Source of the DNA: Oryzobacter telluris
Lineage (GTDB): Bacteria; Actinomycetota; Actinomycetes; Actinomycetales; Dermatophilaceae
Assembly: GCF_043099285.1 (NCBI RefSeq)
Contig: NZ_CP170723.1
Coordinates: forward strand, 1,426,001-1,490,000
Length of the DNA: 64,000 bases
Direction: 5' to 3'
Part shown: positions 43,101-50,363 of the stretch, piece by piece
Numbering within the stretch: the first letter of the stretch is position 1
Layout of the letters: each line of letters opens with the position of its first letter
Notes under the pieces: generated by a model
What the model was told of the DNA's origin: nothing
What the model saw: only the letters and a program-made list of their open reading frames with translations
Databases searched by the model: none
Position numbers and translations under genes: made by a program

Positions 43101-44298
43101 CGCAGAGCTGCCCCACGAGAGAGGCCAGGAACGAGGAGACCAGCCCCGTCGCACCGACCGCCGTCACCTCACGCGTGACGCCGAGGTCGAGGACGACCGG
43201 CGCGTGGTGGGCGCGTGGCCGCTCCGTCGACGGACCGTCGCGCCACACCACCCGGGTGGACACGTCGGCGAAGCCGATTCTCACCTGCAGGTCCGACCGT
43301 GACCACAGCCCTGGCCGGTGCTCCTCCACGGTGCGGAGCACGGCGTGCAGGTCGGGATGGGCGCGGTCGAGACGTGCGGCGTCCTCGGCCACGAGCCGGT
43401 CGGCGACGGCCCGCGCCTCGGCCCACGCCGTCGCGCGGTCGGCCACCGCGCGACGGTGGGCCCGCCCCGATCCCCACCGGTCCCCGAGGGCGGTGCCGAG
43501 GAGCAGGACCGGCCCGAGGAGCGCGAAAGCCAGCAGGTGGGGGCCGAGGAACCACGCCAGCACGAGCGCGATGGGGACCGGGAGCAGCGCCGCCACCCAC
43601 GGCACGCGCGGGCGGTGCCGGTCGGGAAGCGGCGGGGGCGCCTCGACGACGAGGTCGTCGAGGAGGACTGCCGACGTGGTGGCGGGTCGCACCAGGAGCC
43701 GGCCGCCGGGGTCCTCCTCGACGGGGAGCCCGGCCCCGGTGACTCGACGCAGGCGCAGAGTCGAAGCGCCCATCACGAGCGTGGACCCGGAGTCGACCAG
43801 GTGTGGCTGCGTCACTCGGGTGCCGTCGACGAGCACCCCGTTCGTGGACCCCTCGTCGGCGACCACGACGCCGGAGGCGTCGACGGCGATCCGCGCATGG
43901 GCCCGGCTGAGCGCGTCGTCGGCCAGGGACAGTCCTCCGGCGACCGAGCGACCCACGAGGAAGCCCGGTGGTGCGAGCGGCCGCGACCGCCCGGCATCAG
44001 GGCCGCCGACGACGGCCAGCTCGAGCACCGACGTCGGGCCCAGCGGCGCCGACACCTCCTGGTCCCGGACCACGTCGTGCACCGTCACCGCGGCGCCATG
44101 ACGGAGCAGACCGGACCCCACAGCGTCATCGGGCGGGACAGGACGGCCACGCGCGCTGAGCGAGCGCACCGGGACCCCCAAGTGGGCCTCGAGTGCGCGC
44201 CCCAGCGCGTCGGCCGTGTGCCGACCCTCCCAGCGCACGACGACGTCGACCGGGTGGGGTCGGCGTCGTGGCACGTGGACCGTGAGGGTGAGCTCCAT
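40066..44298 (-). CDS. FHA-domain FtsK/SpoIIIE ATPase, EccC/EssC-like (type VII secretion type)
   Basis: This 1410-residue ATPase has an N-terminal ubiquitin-like domain (about 1-75), an FHA phosphothreonine-binding domain (about 80-175; VGRS, LSRAHARI, DEGSTNGVLVDG), two membrane helices near 225-265, and three FtsK/SpoIIIE modules. Module 1 has an intact Walker A (GGTTGAGKS, K616); modules 2 (SGGPRSGRS, near 932) and 3 (AGPPRSGRS, near 1206) have R instead of K and are likely degenerate. This is the build of EccC/EssC, the motor of type VII secretion. ATG 44298 follows TAGGTT (44311-44306) by 7 bases. No other Ecc/Ess component is adjacent; the WXG-like pair at 28.8-29.6 kb shares its upstream motif. 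The gene overlaps the convergent membrane-protein gene by 111 bases. Confidence 0.88.
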   Translation of the reverse strand: MELTLTVHVPRRRPHPVDVVVRWEGRHTADALGRALEAHLGVPVRSLSARGRPVPPDDAVGSGLLRHGAAVTVHDVVRDQEVSAPLGPTSVLELAVVGGPDAGRSRPLAPPGFLVGRSVAGGLSLADDALSRAHARIAVDASGVVVADEGSTNGVLVDGTRVTQPHLVDSGSTLVMGASTLRLRRVTGAGLPVEEDPGGRLLVRPATTSAVLLDDLVVEAPPPLPDRHRPRVPWVAALLPVPIALVLAWFLGPHLLAFALLGPVLLLGTALGDRWGSGRAHRRAVADRATAWAEARAVADRLVAEDAARLDRAHPDLHAVLRTVEEHRPGLWSRSDLQVRIGFADVSTRVVWRDGPSTERPRAHHAPVVLDLGVTREVTAVGATGLVSSFLASLVGQLCVGLPPSALEVAVASDAPEWDWVRLVPHVVAVPGSRPGLRGEEPAVSGRRSSDADPGPPARVLVVPAVDGATPDRVAAARDRGWVVLAGTPDAPAGTELGQERAVVELGDGTILTTASGTTPLVADHVGSWWTDRVSRALAPLREDHPEDAAGLRSSVSLTELFGSDTLTPASVMARWAGAGGRLRAPIGFGRNGVHTIDLDRDGPHILVGGTTGAGKSEFLRTLVASLAASVPPEDLALVLVDFKGGAAFGACTDLPHVAGVLTDLDEHLVARALASLGAELRRRERLFATVGASDLNAYRQSARQPERVPRLVVVVDELKALVQEVPRFVDGLVRLAAQGRSLGVHLVLATQRPSGALSSEVQANVNLRIAFRVRDRADSVDVLDDPAAAALDPSAPGRAIARGGDGCLTHFQSALITTPPEVRAPHLCVHQPGDSCPTCAPAHPDGRGSTAGPRRDDAVHQWVSVIREAAAEAGQDRARRPWPAPLPSSVEPAGADAEGGVLVGLVDEPDLQRTSRWSWSPQDGTWLVSGGPRSGRSTAARAVVLSAASRLGVEGLHLHVVDPTGALADLRALPQTGTTVAAGDDRGLRALVDHLCGLVSARRHQTSDPTSPDGAAGRPREPVVLVVVDGWEQIVEARPEQWADPTLDALVTVLRDGPAVGVVGVVTGGRALLHPTWGGLGGQVLVLGRVDVLDAALAGLRAEDLPSSPPSGRGVRVRDRREVQVAAATAATTDLVRRTSAGLPRAEPARPPWRHVPLPDCATREAVVRSPNDRLGVGLSRTDTAVAEWTWRPPVHGRRMLVAGPPRSGRSTTLAAIADAARLAGRPVALVTRSGVRSGRPSPDPLFWVVPPDDPGPLVMARRAHPDLVVLVDDADRTDDTAVAPVLREVAELVDRDDGLLVVATTTSSLAVRFRGLDVETARQGFGILLWPRPADGDVLGQGRLEALPRVPGRGVVVGDGAAVELQVYRPAASGVAVDLRSEGVDALGRERHEGRPESQREEAPAEEP

Positions 44299-44305
44299 GT
44301 CGGCC

Positions 44306-44311
44306 AACCTA
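44306..44311 (-). promoter_or_regulatory. -10 element of the FHA-FtsK gene
   Basis: On the minus strand TAGGTT is followed 7 bases later by the ATG at 44298, with no ribosome-binding site; a leaderless transcript is likely. Confidence 0.5.
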
Positions 44312-44338
44312 GGAAGTGGCACCGACGACGACGCGACG

Positions 44339-44347
44339 TTGTCCACA
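44339..44347 (+). promoter_or_regulatory. Perfect DnaA-box-like site between FHA-FtsK and acyltransferase genes
   Basis: TTGTCCACA, followed by GG, begins 28 bases upstream of the FHA-FtsK -10 box and lies 69 bases before the acyltransferase start. It is identical over 11 bases to the sites at 22452 and 45589. Confidence 0.5.
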
Positions 44348-44402
44348 GGTGCCGTCCCGCTCAGGGCAGTGGCATTCCCCTTCGCAACCTCGGCGGAACA
44401 GC

Positions 44403-44408
44403 GATACT
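44403..44408 (+). promoter_or_regulatory. -10 element giving a leaderless acyltransferase gene
   Basis: GATACT is followed 7 bases later by the ATG at 44416. No ribosome-binding site is present. Confidence 0.45.
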
Positions 44409-44415
44409 CGCACGC

Positions 44416-45564
44416 ATGAGTCGTCCCGAGGTGCCGACGGCGGTCGGCGCCACGCGTCCGGCCCCTCAGGTGTCGCCAAAGGCGTCGGCGCGGATCGACG
44501 GGCTGGACTACCTGAGGTTCGTCGCTGCCCTGGCCGTCGTCGCCTTCCACTGGACCTCCAACGGGCCCCGGTGGGGGCAGATGCCGTCGATCGCTCCGGG
44601 AGTCGAGCAGGTGACGGTCTACGGGCACCTGGGCGTCGACGTCTTCTTCCTCATCAGCGGCTACGTCATCCTCATCACCGCCCGGGGGAAGTCGGCCAGG
44701 AGCTTCGTCGTCTCGCGGCTGGTGAGGCTGTTCCCGACCTTCTGGGTCGCCCTGGTCATCACGGTCGTCGTGCTGCTGGTGATCGGGGGGCGGCAGACCC
44801 CGGTGGGCACGGCCCTGTGCAACCTGACGATGGTGCCGGACGCCCTGGGGTGCACGTTCGTCGACGGGTCCTACTGGTCGCTCGCCTACGAGCTGGCGTT
44901 CTACGCCTTCGTGCTGGGGGTCATCCTGGTCGGGGGTGGGCAGCGACTACCCCAGGTGATCGCGGCGTGGACGGTGGCCATGGCCGTGATCGCCGTGGTG
45001 CGTCCCGGCGCCGCCCACCACGTCCTCACCGGAGACTTCTACACCGAGTTCGCGGTCGGAGCCCTCCTCGCGGAGGTACGCCACGACGCACGCCGGTGGT
45101 GGGTCGTCCCGGCCCTCGCCGTGGGCCTGTTCTCGATGGGCCGGTTCGCCATCGAGGTCGGGCAGCTGTCCGCTCAGGGCACCCCGGGGTACCTCCCCTG
45201 GATGCCGCTCGTCGTCACGCTGGCGGCTGCGACGGTGCTGTTGCTCATGCCGGCCTCCGGGTCGCTCCCCGGAGCCCGCACCCTGGGCATCCTCACCTTC
45301 CCCCTCTACCTCCTGCACCAGGAGATCGGGTACGCCGTGCTCGGCCGCTGGGCCACCCCTGGGGAGGGGGTGGCGCTGGCCGTGATCCTCCTCGGTGTGC
45401 TGCTGGGGGCGTCGTGGGCACTTCACCGGGTGGTGGAGGTCCGCTACAAGCCGGTGTTCCGCCGTGCCTTCGACCGAGGTCCGGGACACCTGGCCGAGCT
45501 GGCCCAGCAGGCGCTCGCGTCGACGGCCCGTCGCGCGAGGAGCCGCAGCGACGCCTCGCCGTAG
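44416..45564 (+). CDS. Acyltransferase 3 family membrane protein (OafA/YrhL-like)
   Basis: This 382-residue integral membrane protein of the acyltransferase 3 family has about ten helices. The N-terminal part has the family motif GLDYLRFVAALAVVAFHW (catalytic His) and GHLGVDVFFLISGYVI, followed by SFVVSRLVRLFPTFWV, and the C-terminal part contains FPLYLLHQEIGYAVLGRW. Such enzymes O-acylate sugars or peptidoglycan at the membrane. No glycosyltransferase is adjacent, so the acceptor is unknown. The gene is divergent from the FHA-FtsK gene and sits upstream of the Tad cluster, with DnaA-box-like sites on both sides. The ATG at 44416 has a -10 box 7 bases before it. Confidence 0.88.
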   Translation: MSRPEVPTAVGATRPAPQVSPKASARIDGLDYLRFVAALAVVAFHWTSNGPRWGQMPSIAPGVEQVTVYGHLGVDVFFLISGYVILITARGKSARSFVVSRLVRLFPTFWVALVITVVVLLVIGGRQTPVGTALCNLTMVPDALGCTFVDGSYWSLAYELAFYAFVLGVILVGGGQRLPQVIAAWTVAMAVIAVVRPGAAHHVLTGDFYTEFAVGALLAEVRHDARRWWVVPALAVGLFSMGRFAIEVGQLSAQGTPGYLPWMPLVVTLAAATVLLLMPASGSLPGARTLGILTFPLYLLHQEIGYAVLGRWATPGEGVALAVILLGVLLGASWALHRVVEVRYKPVFRRAFDRGPGHLAELAQQALASTARRARSRSDASP

Positions 45565-45588
45565 GGCCTGCCCTCCAGCCGAGCGGAG

Positions 45589-45597
45589 TTGTCCACA
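45589..45597 (+). promoter_or_regulatory. DnaA-box-like site upstream of the tadA operon
   Basis: TTGTCCACA followed by GG lies 98 bases before the tadA start, in the gap after the acyltransferase gene, a few bases before TACCTT (45603-45608), a possible -10 box. Confidence 0.45.
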
Positions 45598-45694
45598 GGC
45601 GGTACCTTCCGCTCGCGCAAAAGCGCGGACTCCGGTTTTCTTGGTCCTGCGAACGCTCGTGGGCAGGGGGCCCGGGGGCGGGGGAGGAGGGTCC

Positions 45695-46924
45695 GTGGAC
45701 GCCGTCCGCACGCTCGAGGGCGAGGTGCGCGAGCTCATCCGACGGTCGGGGCTGGACCCGGCTCGCGACGAGGTCGCGGTGCGTCGGCTGGTCCGCGACG
45801 CGGTCACCGACTACGACGAGCGGTCCATGCACGGAGGGATGCCCGTCCTCACCGACATCGATGCCGCGTCACGGGCGGTGTGGGACACCGTCGCCGGCTT
45901 CGGTCCCCTCCAGCAGTACCTCGACGACCCCACCGTCGAGGAGGTCTGGGTCAACGAGCCGAGCCGGGTCTTCGTGGCGCGCAACGGCGTCGCCGAGCTG
46001 ACGAACACCCTCCTGTCCCATGACGAGGTGCGCGACCTCGTCGAGCGGATGCTCAAGTCGTCGGGTCGGCGCGTCGACCTCAGCTCGCCGTTCGTGGATG
46101 CCGTTCTCCCCGACGGCAGTCGGCTGCACGTCGTCATCCCCGACATCACTCGCGAGCACTGGTACGTCAATGTCCGCAAGTTCGTCGTCAAGGCTGACTC
46201 GATGGACGACCTGGTCCGGCTCGGAACGTTGTCGCGGCAGGCCGGACGCTTCCTCGAGGCCGCCGTGGCGTCGGGCCTCAACGTTCTCGTCGCGGGCGGA
46301 ACTCAGGCGGGGAAGACCACCCTGCTCAACTGCCTGGCGGCAGCGGTGCCGTCCCGGGAGCGGATCGTCACCTGCGAGGAGGTCTTCGAGCTGCGCATCC
46401 CGCACCGCGACGTCGCATCGATGCAGTGCCGCCAGCCGTCGCTCGAGGGCACCGGTGAGATCCCGCTGCGCCGGCTCGTCAAGGAGGCGTTGCGGATGAG
46501 GCCGTCGCGCATCGTCGTCGGCGAGGTCCGTCAGGCCGAGAGCCTCGACCTCCTCATCGCGTTGAACTCGGGACTTCCCGGCATGTGCACCATCCACGCG
46601 AACAGTGCCCGCGAGGCCATCACGAAGATGTGCACGCTGCCGCTGCTGGCCGGCGAGAACGTGTCAGCGCGGTTCGTCGTCCCCACCGTCGCGGCGTCCG
46701 TCGACCTCGTCGTCCACGCGGCGCTGGAGCGCGACGGCCGCCGGGTGGTCCGCGAGATCGCCGCCGTGCCCGGCCGGGTGGAGGGCGACGTCATCGAGAT
46801 CGCCGACATCTTCCTCCGGCGCGACGGCGAGCTGAGGCGGGCCGACGGCTTCCCACCTCACGAGGACCGGTTCGCCAGGGCCGGGTACGACCTGTCGGCA
46901 CTCCTCGCGCACGGGCCCGTCTGA
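45695..46924 (+). CDS. tadA: TadA/CpaF-type pilus assembly ATPase
   Basis: This 409-residue secretion ATPase of the CpaF/TadA family powers Tad/Flp pilus assembly. Visible: N-terminal all-helical domain, VNEPSRVFVARNGV, Walker A GGTQAGKTT (K207), Asp box VTCEEVFELRI, Walker B RIVVGEVRQAE and the His box TIHANSAREAI. The GTG start follows a GGGGGAGGAGGG ribosome-binding site. It begins a tightly packed seven-gene Tad operon: tadB overlaps its stop (TGATG). As the only Tad ATPase fully within the window, it may also serve the pseudopilins at 13.4-15.0 kb. Confidence 0.95.
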   Translation: MDAVRTLEGEVRELIRRSGLDPARDEVAVRRLVRDAVTDYDERSMHGGMPVLTDIDAASRAVWDTVAGFGPLQQYLDDPTVEEVWVNEPSRVFVARNGVAELTNTLLSHDEVRDLVERMLKSSGRRVDLSSPFVDAVLPDGSRLHVVIPDITREHWYVNVRKFVVKADSMDDLVRLGTLSRQAGRFLEAAVASGLNVLVAGGTQAGKTTLLNCLAAAVPSRERIVTCEEVFELRIPHRDVASMQCRQPSLEGTGEIPLRRLVKEALRMRPSRIVVGEVRQAESLDLLIALNSGLPGMCTIHANSAREAITKMCTLPLLAGENVSARFVVPTVAASVDLVVHAALERDGRRVVREIAAVPGRVEGDVIEIADIFLRRDGELRRADGFPPHEDRFARAGYDLSALLAHGPV

Positions 46925-47793
46925 TGGCCGGCGTCCTCCTCGGTCTCACGCTCGGGCTGGGGCTGTTCCTCGTCTGGTGGGCCTGCTGGGTCCCGGAGCC
47001 GGGGCGCATCCGTGCCACGCGTCGCGCGGGACCCGTCGACCGCTTGCGCGACGAGGTGGTCCAGGCCGGATTCGGGGGCCTGTCCGTGCGGACCCTGCTC
47101 GCCTTCTGCGTCATCGCCTTCCTCCTGGTGCTCGCGATCGTGCAGGCGACGGTCGGGGTGCTGCCCATCGCCGTGTGCTTCGCAGCGATGGCGGCCGCGC
47201 TCCCGGTCGTGGTGGTCCGGCGACGGGCGCGGAAGCGGCGAGCCAGGCTCCGCGACCTGTGGCCCGACGCCGTCGACAACATCACCTCCGGCGTGCGCGC
47301 CGGGATGGCTCTCCCGGAGGCGCTGGCTCAGCTCGGCACCCGCGGCCCCGACGAGCTGCGCGAGCCCTTCGTGGCCTTCGCCGACGACTACCGGCTCACG
47401 GGGCGCTTCCACGACTCGCTCGACCGGCTCAAGGAGCGCCTCAGCGACCCTGTGGGCGACCGCCTGGTGGAGAGCCTGCGGATCGCTCGCGAGGTCGGAG
47501 GCACCGACCTCGGCCACCTGCTGCGCACCCTGTCCGGCTTCCTGCGCGAGGACGCGCGCACCCGCGCCGAGCTCGAGACCCGACAGTCCTGGACCGTCAA
47601 CGCGGCGCGGTTGGCCGTCGCGGCCCCGTGGATCGTCCTGGGGATGCTGTCGACCAATCCCGAGTCGGTGCGGGCCTACTCGACCGGGGTGGGAGTCATC
47701 GTGCTCGGGGCCGGTGCGGCCGTCACCGCGGTCGCCTACTGGGCGATGGTCCGCATCGGCCGGCTCCCCGAGGACGAGCGGGTCCTGCGATGA
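46924..47793 (+). CDS. tadB: TadB-like inner-membrane platform protein
   Basis: This 289-residue membrane protein has an N-terminal helix, two more near residues 57-98, a T2SSF domain (about 115-240; DNITSGVRAGMALPEALAQLG) and two C-terminal helices. With TadC it forms the assembly platform under the TadA ATPase. The ATG overlaps the tadA stop by one base, and the stop overlaps the tadC start (ATGA), so translation is coupled through the operon. It lacks the VWA domain of the paralog at 8-1999. Confidence 0.9.
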   Translation: MAGVLLGLTLGLGLFLVWWACWVPEPGRIRATRRAGPVDRLRDEVVQAGFGGLSVRTLLAFCVIAFLLVLAIVQATVGVLPIAVCFAAMAAALPVVVVRRRARKRRARLRDLWPDAVDNITSGVRAGMALPEALAQLGTRGPDELREPFVAFADDYRLTGRFHDSLDRLKERLSDPVGDRLVESLRIAREVGGTDLGHLLRTLSGFLREDARTRAELETRQSWTVNAARLAVAAPWIVLGMLSTNPESVRAYSTGVGVIVLGAGAAVTAVAYWAMVRIGRLPEDERVLR

Positions 47794-48722
47794 CGGCCCT
47801 CGCCCGGCAGGGAGCCGTCCTCGGGTTCGTGCTGGGCCTCGGGCTGGCCCTGGTCTGGGTGGGGCTGCCACGACATCGCAGGCAGGGTCTCGCGGGGCGC
47901 GTCCTGCCGTACCTGCGCGACACGCCGCGCCCCTCCCGCCTGCTCGACGACGAGCGCCCGCTCGGCGGGGCCGTCGGCGTCATCGCGGGGCCCGTGCTGC
48001 GCGACCTCGGCCGCGTCGTCGAGCGGGTGATGGGCGGTGCGGACACCGTGCGTCGACGCCAGCTGCGCGCCGGGCTGCCCGCCGACGTCGACCGGTTCCG
48101 GGCCGAGCAGGTCCTCTGGGGTGCCTTGGGAACCGTCGTCGGTGGCGCCGTGGGGACCGCCGCGGTCGTGCTGCGCGACGCCGGGCCGGTGGCCGCGGTC
48201 ATGGTCACCGCCATCGGGGCCGGGATCGGGGTCACCGGCGCCGACTACCTCCTCTCGCGCAAGGCCGCCCGCCGCGAAGCACGGATGCTGATGGAGTTCC
48301 CCACCGTCGCCGAGCTGTTGGCCCTTGCGGTCGGAGCCGGCGAAGGAGCCGTCGGCGCGCTCGACCGCGTCTGCCGGCTGTCCACCGGTGAGCTGGCGGG
48401 CGAGCTGCGCCGCTGCCTGTCCGACGCCCGGGCCGGGGCCAACGTCCCCACCGCCCTGTCCGGACTTGCTGACCGCACCGGCCTCCCGAGCCTGCGCCGG
48501 TTCGTCGACGGCGTCGTCATCGCGGTGCAGCGAGGCACCCCCCTGGCCGACGTCCTGCGGGCCCAGGCCCAGGACGTCCGCGAGGAGGGCCGCCGGGCGC
48601 TCATGGAGTCCGGCGGCAAGAAGGAGATCGCGATGATGGTCCCCGTCGTGTTCCTCATCCTCCCCGTGACCATCCTCTTCGCCGTGTTCCCCGGCTTCAC
48701 CTTCTTCCGCTTCACCCTCTGA
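47790..48722 (+). CDS. tadC: TadC-like inner-membrane platform protein
   Basis: This 310-residue membrane protein has an N-terminal helix, a hydrophobic pair near residues 110-150, a T2SSF domain (about 165-285; FPTVAELLALAVGAGEGAVGAL) and a C-terminal helix (VPVVFLILPVTILFAVFPGFTF). It pairs with TadB. ATGA overlap couples it to tadB; the pilin gene follows after 23 bases with its own AGGAAAGGA ribosome-binding site. Paralog of the gene at 2001-2915. Confidence 0.9.
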   Translation: MTALARQGAVLGFVLGLGLALVWVGLPRHRRQGLAGRVLPYLRDTPRPSRLLDDERPLGGAVGVIAGPVLRDLGRVVERVMGGADTVRRRQLRAGLPADVDRFRAEQVLWGALGTVVGGAVGTAAVVLRDAGPVAAVMVTAIGAGIGVTGADYLLSRKAARREARMLMEFPTVAELLALAVGAGEGAVGALDRVCRLSTGELAGELRRCLSDARAGANVPTALSGLADRTGLPSLRRFVDGVVIAVQRGTPLADVLRAQAQDVREEGRRALMESGGKKEIAMMVPVVFLILPVTILFAVFPGFTFFRFTL

Positions 48723-48745
48723 CCACTGCAGGAAAGGACCGCCCG

Positions 48746-48952
48746 ATGACGACACGACACCTCGCCGTCAGACTCCACGCCGCCGCAGCCCGCGTGCTGC
48801 ACCGCAGCGCCCGCCGAGCCGAACGCGGCGACGTGCCGGGTTGGGTCCTCATCACCCTGATGACCGCGGGCCTCGTGTCGGTCCTGTGGGTGGTCGCCCA
48901 GGACCAGCTCGTCGCGCTGTTCCGCGAGGCGCTCGCCTCGGTCCGCAACTGA
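48746..48952 (+). CDS. flp: Flp/Fap-type major pilin
   Basis: This 68-residue small protein has a basic leader ending in AERGDVPGWVLITLMTAGLVSVLWVVA, a single hydrophobic helix as in Flp pilins; glycine at the end of RRAERG is a plausible peptidase site. Position directly after tadC and the separate AGGAAAGGACC ribosome-binding site, which would raise expression, fit the major pilin subunit. The processed protein would be about 40 residues. The usual E at +5 is not seen, so processing should be checked. Confidence 0.75.
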   Translation: MTTRHLAVRLHAAAARVLHRSARRAERGDVPGWVLITLMTAGLVSVLWVVAQDQLVALFREALASVRN

Positions 48953-48972
48953 CGCAGCCGACGCACGCGACC

Positions 48973-49353
48973 GTGGGCCGGCACGACGAGCGGGGGGCCG
49001 CCATCGCCGACTTCGCGATGGTGTCCGTCCTCGTGCTCCTGCTGTTCCTCACCGTGGTCCAGCTCGGGCTGGCCCTGCACACACGCAACACCCTCATCTC
49101 GTGCGCCTCCGAAGGGGCGCGGCTGGGTGCCCGCGCGGATGCGGCTCCGGGACAGGCGGTCTCGCGGACCCAGGCCCTGATCAGTGAGTCCCTGTCGCCG
49201 ACCTACGCCCGTCAGGTGACGACGCGCGAGAGCGTCGTCGGGGGAGTGCGCGTCGTCGAGGTGAGGGTCGTCGCACCCATCCCGGTCATCGGGCTGCTCG
49301 GGCCCGACGACCGGCTCGACGTCGTCGGACGCGCCTTCCTGGAGTCCCAGTGA
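48973..49353 (+). CDS. tadE: TadE-like pseudopilin
   Basis: This 126-residue protein has the leader VGRHDERGAAIADFAMVSVLVLLLFL, with the G-A-A-I-A-D-F TadE-type cleavage region where D takes the place of the usual E at position +5 or +6. An extracytoplasmic domain follows with a single Cys (ISCASEGARLGAR) typical of TadE. The GTG at 48973 is the only usable start; no ribosome-binding site is seen, so translation may be coupled to flp (20-base gap). It overlaps the next gene (GTGA). Confidence 0.82.
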   Translation: MGRHDERGAAIADFAMVSVLVLLLFLTVVQLGLALHTRNTLISCASEGARLGARADAAPGQAVSRTQALISESLSPTYARQVTTRESVVGGVRVVEVRVVAPIPVIGLLGPDDRLDVVGRAFLESQ

Positions 49354-49811
49354 CCGGGCCGCCCAGGACGAGGAGGACGAACAGGACGCGCGACGAGTCC
49401 GGCAGTGCCGTCGTCGAGTTCGTCGTGCTGGCGGTCCTCATGCTCGTGCCGCTGATCTACCTCGTGATGACGATGGCCCGGCTGCAGGCAGGGTCGTACG
49501 CCGTGAGCCAGGCGGCGAGGGAGGCCGGGCGGGCCTTCGTCACCGCCGATTCCGGCGAGGCCGCCGGAGCGCGGGCGCAGGCGGCCGCCCGCATCGCGTT
49601 CCTCGACCACTCCTTCGAGGAGGAGGGACGGCTCACCGTCGCGTGCGACGGGTCGCCCTGCCTGCGCCCGGACGGCCGGGTGGAGATGACGGCGTCGGTG
49701 CGGGTCCCGCTTCCCCTCGTGCCGTCGTTCGTGCGCGACGTCGTGCCCTTGTCGATCCCCGTGTCGGCCAGCCACCTGTCCACCGTCGACCGGTTCCGGG
49801 GCACGCCGTGA
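49350..49811 (+). CDS. TadE/TadF-like pseudopilin
   Basis: This 153-residue second TadE-family protein has leader RTRDESGSAVVEFVVLAVLMLVPL, with E at the +5 position after the S-G-S-A-V-V-E-F cleavage region, then an extracytoplasmic domain with two cysteines (VACDGSPC) in a small loop. TadE and TadF are minor pilins matured by a prepilin peptidase. The GTG overlaps the upstream stop by 4 bases, as does its own stop with the next gene. Confidence 0.82.
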   Translation: MTGPPRTRRTNRTRDESGSAVVEFVVLAVLMLVPLIYLVMTMARLQAGSYAVSQAAREAGRAFVTADSGEAAGARAQAAARIAFLDHSFEEEGRLTVACDGSPCLRPDGRVEMTASVRVPLPLVPSFVRDVVPLSIPVSASHLSTVDRFRGTP

Positions 49812-50269
49812 ACCGCACGCCCAGGCAGCGCGACGAGCGGGGGTCGGTCAGCGTCCTCATCCTCGGCCTGACGATGATCGCCGCGGTCCTCATCGCCGGG
49901 ACCATCGCCGTCACGTCGGCCCACCTGTCCCGCATGCGGCTCCTCGACGTCGCCGACGGGGCGGCCCTCAGCGCGGCCAACGCCCTCGACGCGTCCGCCT
50001 ACCGGGAGGGGGTCGGGCAGTCGGTCCCGGTGAGCAACGCGTCGGTGCGCGAGGAGGCGGCGCGGTACGTCGGCAGCCGACCCCGACCCGGCAGCATCAC
50101 CGCGTGGCGACTCGGCCCGGAGACCGGGTCGCCGGACGGGGCGACCGCCGTCGTCACCCTCACCGGCGAGGCGCAGCTGCCGCTGGTCGGTGGGGTGCTC
50201 CGCTCGCTCGGCGTGAGCATTACCATCTCGGTGCGCTCGGAGGCCCGCGCCGACCTCGTCGTGCCCTGA
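49808..50269 (+). CDS. TadG-like/Flp-associated protein
   Basis: This 153-residue protein has leader RQRDERGSVSVLILGLTMIAAVLIAG, followed by a small-residue-rich helix (LSRMRLLDVADGAALSAANALDA), the Rv3654c/TadG-like pattern. No VWA domain is present, in contrast to large TadG proteins. It is the last gene of the Tad operon (overlap GTGA with the preceding gene), ahead of a 15-bp hairpin. A role as minor pilin or pilus anchor is inferred from operon context. Confidence 0.8.
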   Translation: MNRTPRQRDERGSVSVLILGLTMIAAVLIAGTIAVTSAHLSRMRLLDVADGAALSAANALDASAYREGVGQSVPVSNASVREEAARYVGSRPRPGSITAWRLGPETGSPDGATAVVTLTGEAQLPLVGGVLRSLGVSITISVRSEARADLVVP

Positions 50270-50287
50270 GCCCCGGGCGGCTCCTCG

Positions 50288-50338
50288 TGGTTCGAGGTAT
50301 TCGCCCGGCACCACACGGGGGTGGAATACCTCGAACCA
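50288..50338. terminator. Bidirectional terminator with 15-bp stem
   Basis: A perfect 15-bp inverted repeat (50288-50302 with 50324-50338) with a 21-base GC-rich loop lies between the Tad operon and the convergent radical SAM gene. The stem includes AT-rich sequence, like the hairpin after pruA. Confidence 0.7.
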
Positions 50339-50363
50339 GAGGACGACGGGCGCGGAAGCTCCC

